Assembly (NCBI GenBank): GCA_902634845.1
Contig: CACPLT010000005.1
Span: 1-36,369 of the forward strand
DNA from: an uncultured Pelagibacteraceae bacterium
GTDB lineage: Bacteria > Pseudomonadota > Alphaproteobacteria > Pelagibacterales > Pelagibacteraceae
Direction: 5' to 3'
DNA length: 36,369 nucleotides
The position numbers and the translations under genes are program-made. Of the stretch, positions 26,046-36,213 are shown in pieces. Positions within the stretch are counted from its first letter, which is position 1. Each line of letters starts with the position of its first letter. Under the pieces are notes generated by a model. The model did not search any database. It was not told where the DNA came from and saw only the letters and a program-made list of their open reading frames with translations.

Positions 26046-27964
26046 TGCCAGATATTCAGCTTTTAGACGGAAAAAAAATTTCTTTTAATAAAAAAATTAA
26101 CGGTTTCGATCTCGTGAAGAAGATTAGCAAATCTTTAGAAAAAAAAGCCCTTATTATGGAAGTTGATGGTGATTTAAAAGATTTAAGTTATGAAATTTCA
26201 AAAAGTTCTAAGGTAAAGATAATTACAGCTGAAGATAAAGCAGGGCTAGATGTTTTAAGACATGATGCAGCTCATATTATGGCTATGTCAGTGCAAGAGC
26301 TTTACCCCGGGACACAAGTCACTATCGGACCGGTAATTGAAAATGGATTCTATTATGATTTTGCTAGGAAACAACCTTTTACCTCAGAGGATTTAAAAAA
26401 AATTGAAAAAAAAATGTCGGAAATTATTGATAGAGATGTAAAAACAAAAAGGGAGGTTTGGGAAAGAGATAAAGCGATAAAGCATTTTAAAAAAATGGGT
26501 GAAAAATATAAGGCAGAAATAATTGAAAGCATCCCAAATAATGAAGAGCTATCTATATATCATCATGGTGACACTTGGCATGATTTATGCAGGGGTCCAC
26601 ATTTAGCATCATCTGGTAAAATTGGAAAGGCATTTAAATTGACAAAAGTGTCTGGTGCATATTGGAGAGGGGACTCAAACAATGAGATGTTGCAAAGAAT
26701 TTATGGAACATGTTGGAGTAACAAAGAACAATTAAGTTTATATTTAGAAAGACTTGAGGAAGCAGAGAAAAGAGACCACAGAAAACTGGGTAAAGAAATG
26801 GATTTGTTTCATTTCAGAGAAGAGAGCCCTGGCTCTGTGTTTTGGCATGAGAAAGGATGGATCCTATTTCAGAGACTTGTTGAATATATGAGATTTAGGC
26901 AAAGACTGGATGGTTACAAAGAAATAAATACACCTGAGTTACTAGATAAGACTCTTTGGGAAAAATCTGGTCATTGGGAAAAATTTTCAGAGCATATGTT
27001 TACTTCTGAAACTCCAGATGAAAAAGTTTTTGCAATTAAGCCTATGAATTGTCCTGGTTGTGTTCAGATATTTAATCAGGGTCTTAAAAGTTATCGAGAT
27101 CTACCGTTGAAACTCTCTGAATTTGGAAAGGTTCACAGATATGAGCCTTCAGGCGCACTTCATGGATTACTTAGGGTTAGAGCTTTTACTCAAGATGACG
27201 CTCACATATTTTGCACTGAAGATCAAATTACACAAGAATGTTTAAGTGTTACAAACTTGATTATAGATATTTATAAAAATCTTGGATTTAAAAAAGTAAT
27301 ATTGAAATATTCCGATCGACCAGAAAAAAGAGTTGGAGATGATAAAATTTGGGATAAGTCAGAGGCAGCCTTATTGACTGCTATTAAAAAGTCAAAACTA
27401 GAATATTCAATTAATAAAGGCGAAGGAGCATTTTATGGGCCAAAGATTGAGTTTGTATTACAAGATGCAATTGGGAGAGATTGGCAATGTGGAACTTTAC
27501 AAGTTGACTTAAATTTACCTGGTAGGCTCGGAGCTTCTTATGTTAATAAGTCTGGTGAAAAACAAGTTCCAGTCATGTTACACAGAGCTTTGTTTGGATC
27601 TCTAGAAAGATTTATAGGTATTTTAATTGAAAATTATGCTGGTAAACTTCCTTTTTGGCTATCACCATCACAAGCAGTAGTATGTCCAATTGCCGAAGAT
27701 AATAATAATTATGCAAAAAAGTTATTTGAAGATTTGTTTAAAGAGAGTATAAAATGCGAAGTGGATTTAAGAAATCAAAAAATTAGTTACAAAATTAGAG
27801 AACACTCTTTGGCCAAGGTACCAATGATATTAGTATGTGGAAAAAAAGAGGAGAAAGATAAGACTGTTACAGTAAGAACTTTAGGATCCGAGAAACAAGA
27901 AACTTTTAAAAGAGAAGAGCTTATCAAACGTATTATTAAATCAAATAAGATGCCAGTTAATTAA
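26045..27964 (+). CDS. thrS: Threonyl-tRNA synthetase
   Basis: Charges tRNA-Thr. Order of domains: TGS (1-60), the second-additional editing domain with HDAAHIMAMSVQELYPG and the C-RGPHLAS segment, the class II catalytic core, and a C-terminal anticodon-binding domain. Catalytic zinc ligands include the Cys of KPMNCPGCVQIF and the His of LHRALFGSLERF; motif 2 is FGKVHRYEPSGALHGLLRVR. 639 residues, full length, with editing His residues (HDAAH) intact. Start shared with the upstream GT stop. Confidence 0.97.
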   Translation: MPDIQLLDGKKISFNKKINGFDLVKKISKSLEKKALIMEVDGDLKDLSYEISKSSKVKIITAEDKAGLDVLRHDAAHIMAMSVQELYPGTQVTIGPVIENGFYYDFARKQPFTSEDLKKIEKKMSEIIDRDVKTKREVWERDKAIKHFKKMGEKYKAEIIESIPNNEELSIYHHGDTWHDLCRGPHLASSGKIGKAFKLTKVSGAYWRGDSNNEMLQRIYGTCWSNKEQLSLYLERLEEAEKRDHRKLGKEMDLFHFREESPGSVFWHEKGWILFQRLVEYMRFRQRLDGYKEINTPELLDKTLWEKSGHWEKFSEHMFTSETPDEKVFAIKPMNCPGCVQIFNQGLKSYRDLPLKLSEFGKVHRYEPSGALHGLLRVRAFTQDDAHIFCTEDQITQECLSVTNLIIDIYKNLGFKKVILKYSDRPEKRVGDDKIWDKSEAALLTAIKKSKLEYSINKGEGAFYGPKIEFVLQDAIGRDWQCGTLQVDLNLPGRLGASYVNKSGEKQVPVMLHRALFGSLERFIGILIENYAGKLPFWLSPSQAVVCPIAEDNNNYAKKLFEDLFKESIKCEVDLRNQKISYKIREHSLAKVPMILVCGKKEEKDKTVTVRTLGSEKQETFKREELIKRIIKSNKMPVN

Positions 27965-28510
27965 GTGTCAAATTTTAAACCAAATTATTTTCAGAGAAGG
28001 AGCAAACCCCAAGGGCCTAAAGCTAATGAGCGAATAAAAGCACTTGATGTACAAGTAATTGGCAGTAGCGGTAATAATCTTGGAGTTATGCAATTAAAGC
28101 AAGCTATTCAATTAGCAAAAGAAGAAGGTTTGGATCTCATTGAAATTTCACCTAACGCTAATCCTCCTGTTTGTAAAATAATGGACATGGGTAAATATAA
28201 ATATGATTTACAAAAAAAAGCTAATCAAGCAAAAAAAAAGCAAAAAGTTGTTTCACTCAAAGAAATAAAATTAAGACCAGGTACAGAAATACACGACTAT
28301 AATTTTAAAATTAAAAATGCCAAAAAATTTATTACTAAAGGAGACAAAGTTAAATTTACAGTAAAATTTAAGGGCAGAGAAATGCAACATGTAGAACTTG
28401 GTAAAGACTTGATGAATAGAATTATTGAGGATACAAAAGATATTGGTAAGGTAGAAACACATCCAAAATTTGAGGGCAGGCAAATGATTATGATAATTCA
28501 GCCCAATTAA
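27965..28510 (+). CDS. infC: Translation initiation factor IF-3
   Basis: Binds the 30S subunit, prevents premature 50S joining and checks start codons. The N-terminal domain has NERIKALDVQVIGSSGNNLGVM and EGLDLIEISPNANPPVCKIMD. The linker is Lys-rich, and the C-terminal domain has KEIKLRPGTEIHDYNFKIKNAKKF and KFKGREMQHVELG. The reading frame opens with GTG directly after the thrS TAA. Rare starts are a hallmark of infC in many bacteria, where IF-3 discriminates against its own start; GTG is milder than the AUU of E. coli. Confidence 0.96.
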   Translation: MSNFKPNYFQRRSKPQGPKANERIKALDVQVIGSSGNNLGVMQLKQAIQLAKEEGLDLIEISPNANPPVCKIMDMGKYKYDLQKKANQAKKKQKVVSLKEIKLRPGTEIHDYNFKIKNAKKFITKGDKVKFTVKFKGREMQHVELGKDLMNRIIEDTKDIGKVETHPKFEGRQMIMIIQPN

Positions 28511-28527
28511 TCTAGAATATTAGCGTC

Positions 28528-28556
28528 TTGTAAAAAATAAGCAATGTATATATAAC
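28528..28556 (+). promoter_or_regulatory. Possible internal promoter before rpmI
   Basis: TTGTAA (28528-28533), 17 bases, then TATAAC (28551-28556, five of six). The predicted start point is only about 5 bases before the rpmI ATG, giving an almost leaderless message. The 57-base gap has no obvious L20-binding mimic like that of E. coli. A weak -35 and the A+T-rich background make this tentative. Confidence 0.3.
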
Positions 28557-28567
28557 CCGAGTAATTT

Positions 28568-28774
28568 ATGCCAAAATTAAAAACTAAAAGCTCAGCAAAA
28601 AAAAGATTTAGAATTACAGCGAGAGGAAAAGTAAAAATGCCTCAGGCTAATAAAAGACATGGTATGATTAAAAGAACCAACAACCAAATTAGAAAACAAA
28701 GAGGTACTACGATTATGTCAAAACAAGACTCAAAAATAGTTAAATCGTACATGCCTTATAATTTAAGAGGTTAA
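28568..28774 (+). CDS. rpmI: 50S ribosomal protein L35
   Basis: 68-residue basic protein beginning [20 protein letters not shown], the L35 signature, with the conserved K-R-H and LRG end. Lies in the standard infC-rpmI-rplT order, with a 1-base gap to rplT. Confidence 0.97.
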   Translation: MPKLKTKSSAKKRFRITARGKVKMPQANKRHGMIKRTNNQIRKQRGTTIMSKQDSKIVKSYMPYNLRG

Positions 28775-28775
28775 T

Positions 28776-29132
28776 ATGGCAAGAACAAAACGTGGTGTAA
28801 TAAGTAAAGCCAAACACAAAAAAGTTTTTAAAGCTGTAAAAGGTCAATATGGCAGAAGAAAAAATACCATTCGTGTTGCAAGACAAGCGATGGAAAAGGC
28901 GATGCAGTATGCCTATAGAGATAGAAAAGCGAAAAAAAGAGATTTCAGATCTTTATGGATACAGAGAATAAATGCTGGAGTTAGAACAGAAGGTTTAACA
29001 TATTCAAGATTTATCAACGGTTTAGCTAAGTCAAAAATCAAATTAGATAGAAAAGTATTGGCAGAATTAGCTTATAACAACCCTGAAGTATTCAAATCTA
29101 TTGTAAAAAAAGTTCAATCATCCCTTAACTAA
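28776..29132 (+). CDS. rplT: 50S ribosomal protein L20
   Basis: 118-residue L20, an early 50S assembly protein that binds 23S r[22 protein letters not shown] and [20 protein letters not shown] mark the long basic N-terminal extension. [20 protein letters not shown] and [17 protein letters not shown] are the globular domain. In many bacteria L20 represses its own operon. A 46-base spacer follows, with a weak TTTGATT...AATCAAA inverted repeat before pheS. Confidence 0.97.
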   Translation: MARTKRGVISKAKHKKVFKAVKGQYGRRKNTIRVARQAMEKAMQYAYRDRKAKKRDFRSLWIQRINAGVRTEGLTYSRFINGLAKSKIKLDRKVLAELAYNNPEVFKSIVKKVQSSLN

Positions 29133-29178
29133 TTAGGGTCTTTGATTTATCTTATAAATTATAAAAGAATCAAAATTT

Positions 29179-30246
29179 ATGAGTGACCTAAAAAACATTT
29201 TAAATAGTTTTGAAAATAAATTTTCTACTGTCAAGAATAAAGATGACTTACAAAATTTAAAATCCGAATTTTTTGGAAAAAATGGATCTATTTCTCTTCA
29301 ATTCAAAACAATGGGCTCACTTAATCCTGAAGAAAGAAAAAATTTTGCTAAAGAATTAAATACAATAAAAGATCAGCTAACATCTAAAATAGAGAAAAAA
29401 TTTAAAGATTTTGAAAATCTTGAGATAAATCAGAAACTTAAAGATGAAAAAATAGATATTACTTTACCAATTAGATCTATTCAAAATGGAAAAATTCATC
29501 CTGTCTCCCAAGTAATTGACGAAATATCCTCTATTTTTTCTGAGGTAGGTTTCTCAGTTGCTGAAGGCCCTGACGTGGAGTCTGAACATAATAATTTTAC
29601 AGCTTTAAATACACCCGAAGATCATCCTGCAAGAGATATGCACGACACTTTTTATCTTGATCAAGATAAAAAAACACTATTAAGAACCCATACTTCTCCC
29701 GTTCAGATAAGAACTATGCTTAATGGTAAACCACCATTTAAAATTATTGTGCCTGGAAGAACTTATCGATGTGATAGTGACCAAACTCATGCACCTATGT
29801 TTCACCAATTAGAAGGTTTACATATAGATAAAAATATAACTATGGGCCATCTTAAGGGATGTTTGAATTATTTCATAAGAGAGTTTTTTGAGGTTAAGAA
29901 AATTAAAATGAGATTTAGACCTAGTCATTTTCCATTCACTGAACCATCAGCCGAGGTAGATATTGGTTACAAAATTGAGAACGGTAAAATTGTAATTGGA
30001 GAGGGTGATAAATGGTTAGAGATTTTAGGTTGTGGCATGGTTCACCCCAATGTTTTAAAAAATACTAAAGTTGACCCAAATAAGTTCCAAGGTTTTGCTT
30101 TTGGAATGGGTATTGATCGTCTTGCAATGCTCAAGTACGGCATAAATGATTTAAGAGCATTTTTTGAAACTGATTACAGATGGCTGAGTCATTTCGGTTT
30201 TGATCCATTAGATGTTCCAACTAATTATAGAGGATTAAGCAGATGA
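29179..30246 (+). CDS. pheS: Phenylalanyl-tRNA synthetase alpha subunit
   Basis: Catalytic subunit of the (alpha-beta)2 enzyme. The N-terminal coiled coil is residues 1-85. The class II core has [19 protein letters not shown], motif 2 in [25 protein letters not shown], and motif 3 in [18 protein letters not shown]. 355 residues, normal length. Its TGA overlaps the pheT ATG by four bases, coupling the two subunits. Confidence 0.97.
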   Translation: MSDLKNILNSFENKFSTVKNKDDLQNLKSEFFGKNGSISLQFKTMGSLNPEERKNFAKELNTIKDQLTSKIEKKFKDFENLEINQKLKDEKIDITLPIRSIQNGKIHPVSQVIDEISSIFSEVGFSVAEGPDVESEHNNFTALNTPEDHPARDMHDTFYLDQDKKTLLRTHTSPVQIRTMLNGKPPFKIIVPGRTYRCDSDQTHAPMFHQLEGLHIDKNITMGHLKGCLNYFIREFFEVKKIKMRFRPSHFPFTEPSAEVDIGYKIENGKIVIGEGDKWLEILGCGMVHPNVLKNTKVDPNKFQGFAFGMGIDRLAMLKYGINDLRAFFETDYRWLSHFGFDPLDVPTNYRGLSR

Positions 30247-32642
30247 TTCTAACATTATCGTGGTTAAAAAATCATTTAAGCACCAAAGCCAGTATAAATG
30301 AAATAATAGAAAAGTTGACAAACATTGGATTAGAAGTTGAAGGCCTTAAAGAAGGCTCTAGTAATTTATCAGATTTTAAGATTGCAAAAATATTAAAAAC
30401 CATAAAGCATCCAAATGCGGATAAGTTAAAGCTTTGTGATGTCAGCACTGGTGGATCTTCTGTTATAAAAGTTGTCTGTGGTGCAGATAATGCAAGAGAT
30501 GGTTTGATCACAGTTTATGCTCCTCCTGGAGCTACAATACCTAAATCGAAAATGAAATTAAAAATAGCTAAGATTAGAGGGGTAGAGTCGAGAGGCATGC
30601 TTTGCTCTGAGAGTGAACTAAATTTATCAGAGGAAAGTGCTGGAATAATAGAGCTTAAAAACATGTCTAATAAAATAGGCAAAAGTTTTTTTAAAAGTTC
30701 AGGTGAAAAAGTTATTGATTTATCCATAACTCCTAACCGCCCTGATTGCTTGGGAATAAGAGGAATAGCAAGAGATTTAGCAGCTGCAGGAGTTGGAAAA
30801 TTATTAGATTTAAAAAAAGATAAGATTAATCAGAAAAAAAATCAGAATATCAAAATTTCAATTACTAAAGAGAAAAACCAAGGCTGCCTGGCATTTGGCA
30901 GTTGTTTAATTACAGGAATAAAAAATAAAGAAAGCCCTAAGTGGTTGAAAGATAAAATTAACTCTTTGGGTCTTAAGCCAATCTCTGCAGTTGTGGATAT
31001 TACCAATTACGTCATGTTTGATTTAAACAGACCTTTACACGCTTATGATGCCGATAAAATTGACAAGGAGATTATCGTTAGAAACTCAAAAAAAGGTGAA
31101 AGTTTTACAGCTCTTGATGATAAAAAATATTCTCTCAAAAAAGATATGTGTGTTATAGCTGATAAGAGTGGAGTACTAGGCTTAGGAGGTATTATTGGAG
31201 GAACTAGGTCTGGAACAGAAATAGAGACAAATAATATTTTATTAGAGTCAGCTTATTTTCTTCCGTCATCAATAAGAAAGACTTCAAAACAGTTAGGCCT
31301 CGAAACAGATGCTAAATATAGGTTTGAAAGAGGAATAGATCCTAACTCAATGATTGACGGTTTGAAAATTGCAACAGATTTGATTTTAAAAATTTGTGGA
31401 GGGGAAGCAAGTAAGTTTAATATTTCAGGAAAAAAAGAATATAAAAATAAATCAATTGAACTTGAGATAGGCAAATTTAAGAAGACAATAGGCTTTTCGA
31501 TGACAAAGAATGAAATAAAAAAAATACTTAATTCTCTTGGGTTTTCAATAAAATCTGGGAAAAAAAATCTCAAAGTACTTATTCCAACATGGAGACCGGA
31601 TGTAAATCAAGAAATAGACTTAATAGAGGAGCTAATTAGAATAAAAGGATTTGACAAAATAGATCTTGTAGAGCCTGAAAAATTAAGAAATAAAGAGACT
31701 CTTAATTCTCAACAAAAATTATTTCACTTTGGTCAAAGATCTATCTCTAATAAAGGTTATTATGAAGCTGTTACCTGGTCATTTACAGATCAAAAAATTG
31801 ACGATTTAATTAATGATAGCAAAAGTCCAATTTTTATAATTAATCCAATTTCCAAGGAATTAAATGTTTTAAGAAGGTCAATATTTTCAAATTTACTTTT
31901 TTATTTAAAGAAAAATCATGACAGAGGATTTCAAGATATTGCTTTATTTGAAATAGGACCAGTTTTTTATGGAAACAAACCTGGAGAACAGCAAACTGTG
32001 ATAGGAGCGGTCAAATCTGGACAAATAAATAAAAAAAGTTGGTCTGAAAAAACTAGAAATGTAGATATTTTCGATATGAAGACAGATGTAATAAAAACTT
32101 TAATTGAAATTGGAATTAATGAAGACGATTTAATAGTCAGTGATAAATCAAAAAACTGCTACCACCCTGGTAGATCAGGTTCAGTAAACTTTCAAACAAG
32201 TAATGGAGTATTACTAGCCCAATTTGGAGAAATTCATCCCTCAATCATCTCAAAGTTAGATTATAAGGAAAAAAATATTTATGGATTTGAAATTTTTTTA
32301 GACAATATTCCAAAACAAAATAAAAAGATGAGAGTGCTAAAAGAAAACTTTAAATTCTCAGACTACCAAATTTCTGAGAGAGATTTTGCTTTTGTAATTG
32401 ATAAAAATTATCAAGTAGGAAGATTAGACAAGATAATAAAAGATTTAGATAGCAATATAAGAACTGTTAATATTTTTGATGTCTTTGAAGGCGGTAATTT
32501 ACCAGATGATAAAAAATCTATAGCCATTAATGTTTCTATCCAAGCAGACGATAAAACTCTTTCTGATAGTGATCTAAATCAAATTAGTAAGAAAATTATT
32601 AAAGAAATAGAAAATAAAACAGGCGGGAACATCAGGTCATAA
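30243..32642 (+). CDS. pheT: Phenylalanyl-tRNA synthetase beta subunit
   Basis: Structural and editing subunit. The order is: N-terminal tRNA-binding OB domain ([20 protein letters not shown] and [11 protein letters not shown]), B3/B4 editing domain ([22 protein letters not shown]), B5 domain, catalytic-like core, and the C-terminal anticodon-binding FDX-ACB domain ([19 protein letters not shown]). 799 residues, typical. Its TAA overlaps the lepA ATG by one base (TAATG). Confidence 0.97.
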   Translation: MILTLSWLKNHLSTKASINEIIEKLTNIGLEVEGLKEGSSNLSDFKIAKILKTIKHPNADKLKLCDVSTGGSSVIKVVCGADNARDGLITVYAPPGATIPKSKMKLKIAKIRGVESRGMLCSESELNLSEESAGIIELKNMSNKIGKSFFKSSGEKVIDLSITPNRPDCLGIRGIARDLAAAGVGKLLDLKKDKINQKKNQNIKISITKEKNQGCLAFGSCLITGIKNKESPKWLKDKINSLGLKPISAVVDITNYVMFDLNRPLHAYDADKIDKEIIVRNSKKGESFTALDDKKYSLKKDMCVIADKSGVLGLGGIIGGTRSGTEIETNNILLESAYFLPSSIRKTSKQLGLETDAKYRFERGIDPNSMIDGLKIATDLILKICGGEASKFNISGKKEYKNKSIELEIGKFKKTIGFSMTKNEIKKILNSLGFSIKSGKKNLKVLIPTWRPDVNQEIDLIEELIRIKGFDKIDLVEPEKLRNKETLNSQQKLFHFGQRSISNKGYYEAVTWSFTDQKIDDLINDSKSPIFIINPISKELNVLRRSIFSNLLFYLKKNHDRGFQDIALFEIGPVFYGNKPGEQQTVIGAVKSGQINKKSWSEKTRNVDIFDMKTDVIKTLIEIGINEDDLIVSDKSKNCYHPGRSGSVNFQTSNGVLLAQFGEIHPSIISKLDYKEKNIYGFEIFLDNIPKQNKKMRVLKENFKFSDYQISERDFAFVIDKNYQVGRLDKIIKDLDSNIRTVNIFDVFEGGNLPDDKKSIAINVSIQADDKTLSDSDLNQISKKIIKEIENKTGGNIRS

Positions 32643-34450
32643 TGTCAGATATTGGTAGAATTCGTAATTTTTCAATAATTGCGCACATCGATCATGGAAA
32701 ATCAACTATAGCTGATAGAATAATTCATAAATGCGGTGGCTTAACTGATCGCGAAATGAAACAACAAGTTCTTGATTCCATGGATATTGAGAGAGAAAGA
32801 GGAATTACAATTAAGGCACAGACTGTAAAATTAAAATATAAATCTAAAGATGGCAAAGAATATACTCTAAATATTATTGATACCCCAGGCCATGTTGATT
32901 TTGGCTATGAAGTAAGCCGTTCGCTGTCTGCATGCGAGGGATCATTATTAATTGTTGATAGCACACAAGGGGTAGAAGCACAAACTTTGGCAAACGTTTA
33001 CCAAGCGCTTGAAATAAACCATGAAGTAATTCCAATATTAAATAAAATTGATTTACCAGCATCAGATATTGAGAAAACAAAAAAAGAAATTGAAGATGTT
33101 GTTGGTATTGACACAACTAATGCAATTCCTTGTTCAGGCAAAACCGGAGAAGGAATTGATAGTATTCTTGAGGCAATAATCAGTAATCTACCATCTCCCA
33201 AAGGAAAAAAAGACGAAAAATTAAAGTGTTTATTAGTCGACAGTTGGTACGATAGTTATTTAGGCGTAGTAATTTTAGTAAGAGTAATAGATGGAAATAT
33301 TCGAAAAAACATGAAAGTAAAACTTCTATCTAATAATCAAGAATATGTTATTGAAAAAGTGGGTGTTTTTACTCCAAAACCTATGGATGTAGATGAACTT
33401 AATTCAGGAGAAATAGGATTTATAATTACAGGAATAAAATCTTTATCTGAAACAAAAGTTGGGGACACAATTTGTGATGCAGAAAATCCAATTAATGATC
33501 CTCTACCTGGATTCAAGCCAAGTAAACCAGTGGTCTTCTGTGGACTTTTTCCAGTAGATAGCTCTGAATTTCAAAAACTTAAAGATGGTTTAGCCAAACT
33601 TAAACTTAATGATGCAAGCTTTTCTTATGAGCCAGAGTCCTCTAGTGCACTTGGATTGGGTTTTAGATGTGGTTTTTTAGGCTTACTGCATCTTGAAATT
33701 ATTACAGAAAGATTAGAAAGAGAGTTTGATGTCAATTTAATTACAACTACTCCAGGTGTAATATATAAAGTACATAAAACTAAAGGTGAAGTTATTGATC
33801 TACAAAATCCAACCAACATGCCTGATCCTTCGCAAATTATTAAAATAGAGGAACCCTGGATTAAATCTACAATTATAACTCCTGATGAATATTTAGGTTC
33901 AATAATAAAAATATGTCAAGACAAGAGAGGCGTACAAACTAATCTGAGTTACTCAGGCAAGCGCGCAGTCTTATCTTATGATCTTCCATTGAACGAAGTA
34001 GTTTTTGATTTTAACGATAGGCTCAAATCAGTTTCCAGTGGTTATGCAAGTTTTGATTATGAAATTTCAGGTTATAGGGAAGGAGCTTTAGTTAAACTTG
34101 GAATTCTTGTTAATGGTGAGCCAGTAGATGCTTTAGCGATGATCATACATAAAGAATTCGCCCAAAAAACAGGAAGACAAGTCTGTGAAAAATTGAAAGA
34201 CCTAATTCCTAGACACAATTTTATGATACCTGTTCAAGCGGCCATAGGTGGAAAAATAATAGCAAGAGAGTCAATTAAGGGTTTTAAAAAAGACGTCCTT
34301 ACAAAAATTCATGGAGGCGGTGCAATGGATAGAAAAAGGAAATTGTTAGAAAAACAAAAAAAAGGTAAAGCAAGATCAAAACAATTTGGCAAAGTTGAGA
34401 TTCCACAAGAGGCTTTTATAGGTGTTTTAAAAATCAACAAGGAAACATGA
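32642..34450 (+). CDS. lepA: Elongation factor 4 (LepA) GTPase
   Basis: Ribosome-associated translational GTPase, related to EF-G, implicated in back-translocation or initiation quality. G1 is AHIDHGKST, switch [12 protein letters not shown]3 [11 protein letters not shown] and G4 NKIDLP. The C-terminal LepA-specific domain ends with [26 protein letters not shown]. 602 residues, full length. Its TGA overlaps the ATG of the following glycosyltransferase (ATGA), so the translation block is directly coupled to surface-glycan genes. Confidence 0.97.
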   Translation: MSDIGRIRNFSIIAHIDHGKSTIADRIIHKCGGLTDREMKQQVLDSMDIERERGITIKAQTVKLKYKSKDGKEYTLNIIDTPGHVDFGYEVSRSLSACEGSLLIVDSTQGVEAQTLANVYQALEINHEVIPILNKIDLPASDIEKTKKEIEDVVGIDTTNAIPCSGKTGEGIDSILEAIISNLPSPKGKKDEKLKCLLVDSWYDSYLGVVILVRVIDGNIRKNMKVKLLSNNQEYVIEKVGVFTPKPMDVDELNSGEIGFIITGIKSLSETKVGDTICDAENPINDPLPGFKPSKPVVFCGLFPVDSSEFQKLKDGLAKLKLNDASFSYEPESSSALGLGFRCGFLGLLHLEIITERLEREFDVNLITTTPGVIYKVHKTKGEVIDLQNPTNMPDPSQIIKIEEPWIKSTIITPDEYLGSIIKICQDKRGVQTNLSYSGKRAVLSYDLPLNEVVFDFNDRLKSVSSGYASFDYEISGYREGALVKLGILVNGEPVDALAMIIHKEFAQKTGRQVCEKLKDLIPRHNFMIPVQAAIGGKIIARESIKGFKKDVLTKIHGGGAMDRKRKLLEKQKKGKARSKQFGKVEIPQEAFIGVLKINKET

Positions 34451-34746
34451 AAAAGACTTTATACGTAATTTCAAATGAAAAAATATTTAAATCTAGTGAC
34501 AATTTTTTTTGTGACAATATTGATATGAGATCTACACCTGAAGGTTTAAGTAAATACTTTGAAATAAAAATTATTTCACGAAAAAGCAAAATTAGCAGGT
34601 CTCAAAAAATAAACTTAAAATCGATTAAAAATTTTTCTAATATTATTTCTTATTTATTCGAAGTAGTAAAAAACTGTAAAAATAAAAATTCTAAATTTTT
34701 GTTAATTTCATTATCACCCTATACTTTTTTTTTGCTGGACTCTTAA
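34447..34746 (+). CDS. GT4-type glycosyltransferase, N-terminal part of a frameshifted gene
   Basis: 99 residues starting [14 protein letters not shown], with an acceptor-domain pattern ([20 protein letters not shown], then [12 protein letters not shown]). The frame then runs into a 9-T tract (34725-34733) and stops at 34744-34746. One added T, or a -1 slip on the tract, joins it to the next frame as ...[21 protein letters not shown]..., giving a continuous 340-residue protein to 35468. This is therefore best read as the first third of one gene rather than a separate protein. The start overlaps lepA by ATGA. Confidence 0.65.
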   Translation: MKKTLYVISNEKIFKSSDNFFCDNIDMRSTPEGLSKYFEIKIISRKSKISRSQKINLKSIKNFSNIISYLFEVVKNCKNKNSKFLLISLSPYTFFLLDS

Positions 34747-34754
34747 TAAGAACC

Positions 34755-35468
34755 TTGTGCAATAAACCCTTCCTCTATTTAAGAAGTAATGGATATGAAG
34801 AGTATAAAATAATTTTGGGGTCTTTGGGTCGTTTAATTTATCATCTAATGTTTGTTTCAATGGCCAAGGTTTCAACTTTGATTAGTTGTAGAGATAATAT
34901 CTTAATGGGTAAGACTGGTCATTTAGTAAATCCATCTCAACTAGACAATTTTTGGAAAGAAGATTTTCAACCACCTAAAACAGATGCAATTAGATTAATT
35001 TATGTTGGCAGGCTAAAAAAAGAAAAGGGTATTTTTTCCTTAATAGATATGGTTAAAAACCAAAAAGAGATTAAACTAACAGTGGTTGGTGCCAGTGAGG
35101 ATGTTGACAAGAAAATTAATCATCAAAATATAGATATTATAAAAATTGTTAATGAAAAGAGAAAATTAATTGAATTTTATGATCAAAACAACATAACGAT
35201 ACTTCCATCTTATACAGAAGGTTATCCAATGGTTGTATTAGAATCTCTATCTCGCCAAAGACCAGTTATTATTTTTAAAGAAATTGAACATATTATTTTA
35301 GAAAGAAAAGGTATATTTGTAGCTGATAGAAACCTAGATAGTCTTTTAAAAACTATAAACTATATAATGGATAATTATAAATCTATTCAATTAAGCATCA
35401 AGTCTAATAAACTTCCTGATAATGAGGCATTTATTAATCAGATGCAAAAAATAATTTTAGCAAACTAG
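34755..35468 (+). CDS. GT4-type glycosyltransferase, C-terminal part of the same frameshifted gene
   Basis: 237 residues in the -1 frame relative to the upstream piece; the TTG at 34755 is only a formal start, and coding potential continues upstream in this frame to the T-tract. The donor domain shows IRLIYVGRLKKEKGIFSLID, and ILPSYTEGYPMVVLESLSRQ, the E-x7-E region typical of GT4. Without the N-terminal part it lacks most of the acceptor domain and would probably be inactive alone. A polysaccharide or lipid-linked glycan role is inferred from neighbours. Confidence 0.7.
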   Translation: MCNKPFLYLRSNGYEEYKIILGSLGRLIYHLMFVSMAKVSTLISCRDNILMGKTGHLVNPSQLDNFWKEDFQPPKTDAIRLIYVGRLKKEKGIFSLIDMVKNQKEIKLTVVGASEDVDKKINHQNIDIIKIVNEKRKLIEFYDQNNITILPSYTEGYPMVVLESLSRQRPVIIFKEIEHIILERKGIFVADRNLDSLLKTINYIMDNYKSIQLSIKSNKLPDNEAFINQMQKIILAN

Positions 35469-35471
35469 TTT

Positions 35472-36170
35472 ATGAATGATAATTTGATTTTTACCGCTAC
35501 ATATAATGAGGCTAATAATATACCTAACTTTCTTGATTTGGTTTTAAAAATACCAAATATTGATGTTTTAATTGTAGACGATAATTCACCTGATGAAACA
35601 GGCGGTATTATAAAACAATACCAAAGAAAACATCAAAACTTATTTTTAATTAGTAGAAATAGCAAAGAGGGTTTAGATAGTGCTCACAAATTAGGGTTTA
35701 ACTATGCAAAAAAAAATAGTTATGAAAATTTAATCACCTTAGACGCTGATCTTTCACATGACCCCAATGTCATTCCAAAATTTATCGAGCTGTTAAAAGA
35801 GAATCCTTTCATAATTGGTTCTAGATATATGGCTGGCGGATCCAATGAAATGAAGTTTTTGAGAAACAGTTTAAGCACTGTAGGAAATAAAATTATAAAA
35901 TTTGTTTTAAACATTGATAGTGATGAATTTACCTCATCATTTAGAGGATTTGCTTTAAATAAGCTTAAAAATTTTGATATGAACGAGGTAAAATTCAAAG
36001 GATATAGTTTTTTTATGGGAACAGTATATTTAATAAATAAACTTGGCTACAAAATACATCGAATACCAATAGTATTCAGAGAAAGAAATGAAGGTGTCTC
36101 AAAAATCCCTAAAATTGAAATTTTAAGAACTTTAAAAAATCTTTTTTTAATTAAAATCAATAAGCTTTAA
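35472..36170 (+). CDS. Family 2 glycosyltransferase, polyprenyl-phosphate mannose synthase-like
   Basis: A 232-residue GT-A enzyme resembling DPM1/polyprenol-monophosphomannose synthases, which load a sugar from a nucleotide donor on a lipid phosphate. FTATYNEANNIPNFLDLVL starts the fold. IVDDNSPDETGG is the nucleotide-binding strand, LDADLSHDP the metal-binding DxD-type motif, and FRERNEGVSKIPK the C-terminal signature. No C-terminal membrane helices, so it is the short soluble form. It begins three bases after the preceding GT stop. The lipid carrier recycled by UppP could be its acceptor, but that is inference. Confidence 0.88.
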   Translation: MNDNLIFTATYNEANNIPNFLDLVLKIPNIDVLIVDDNSPDETGGIIKQYQRKHQNLFLISRNSKEGLDSAHKLGFNYAKKNSYENLITLDADLSHDPNVIPKFIELLKENPFIIGSRYMAGGSNEMKFLRNSLSTVGNKIIKFVLNIDSDEFTSSFRGFALNKLKNFDMNEVKFKGYSFFMGTVYLINKLGYKIHRIPIVFRERNEGVSKIPKIEILRTLKNLFLIKINKL

Positions 36171-36213
36171 TAAAAAGTTTGAATTAGACAATAGTATTGT
36201 TTAATAATTTGCA

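Noticed and set aside
29150..29175. TTTGATT...AATCAAA repeat before pheS as an attenuator
   Set aside because: Seven A/T-rich base pairs with a long loop, no Phe-rich leader peptide and no T-run; too weak for a pheST attenuator.
31253..31573. 106-codon minus-strand frame inside pheT
   Set aside because: Fully antisense to the intact pheT; no start signal or family resemblance.
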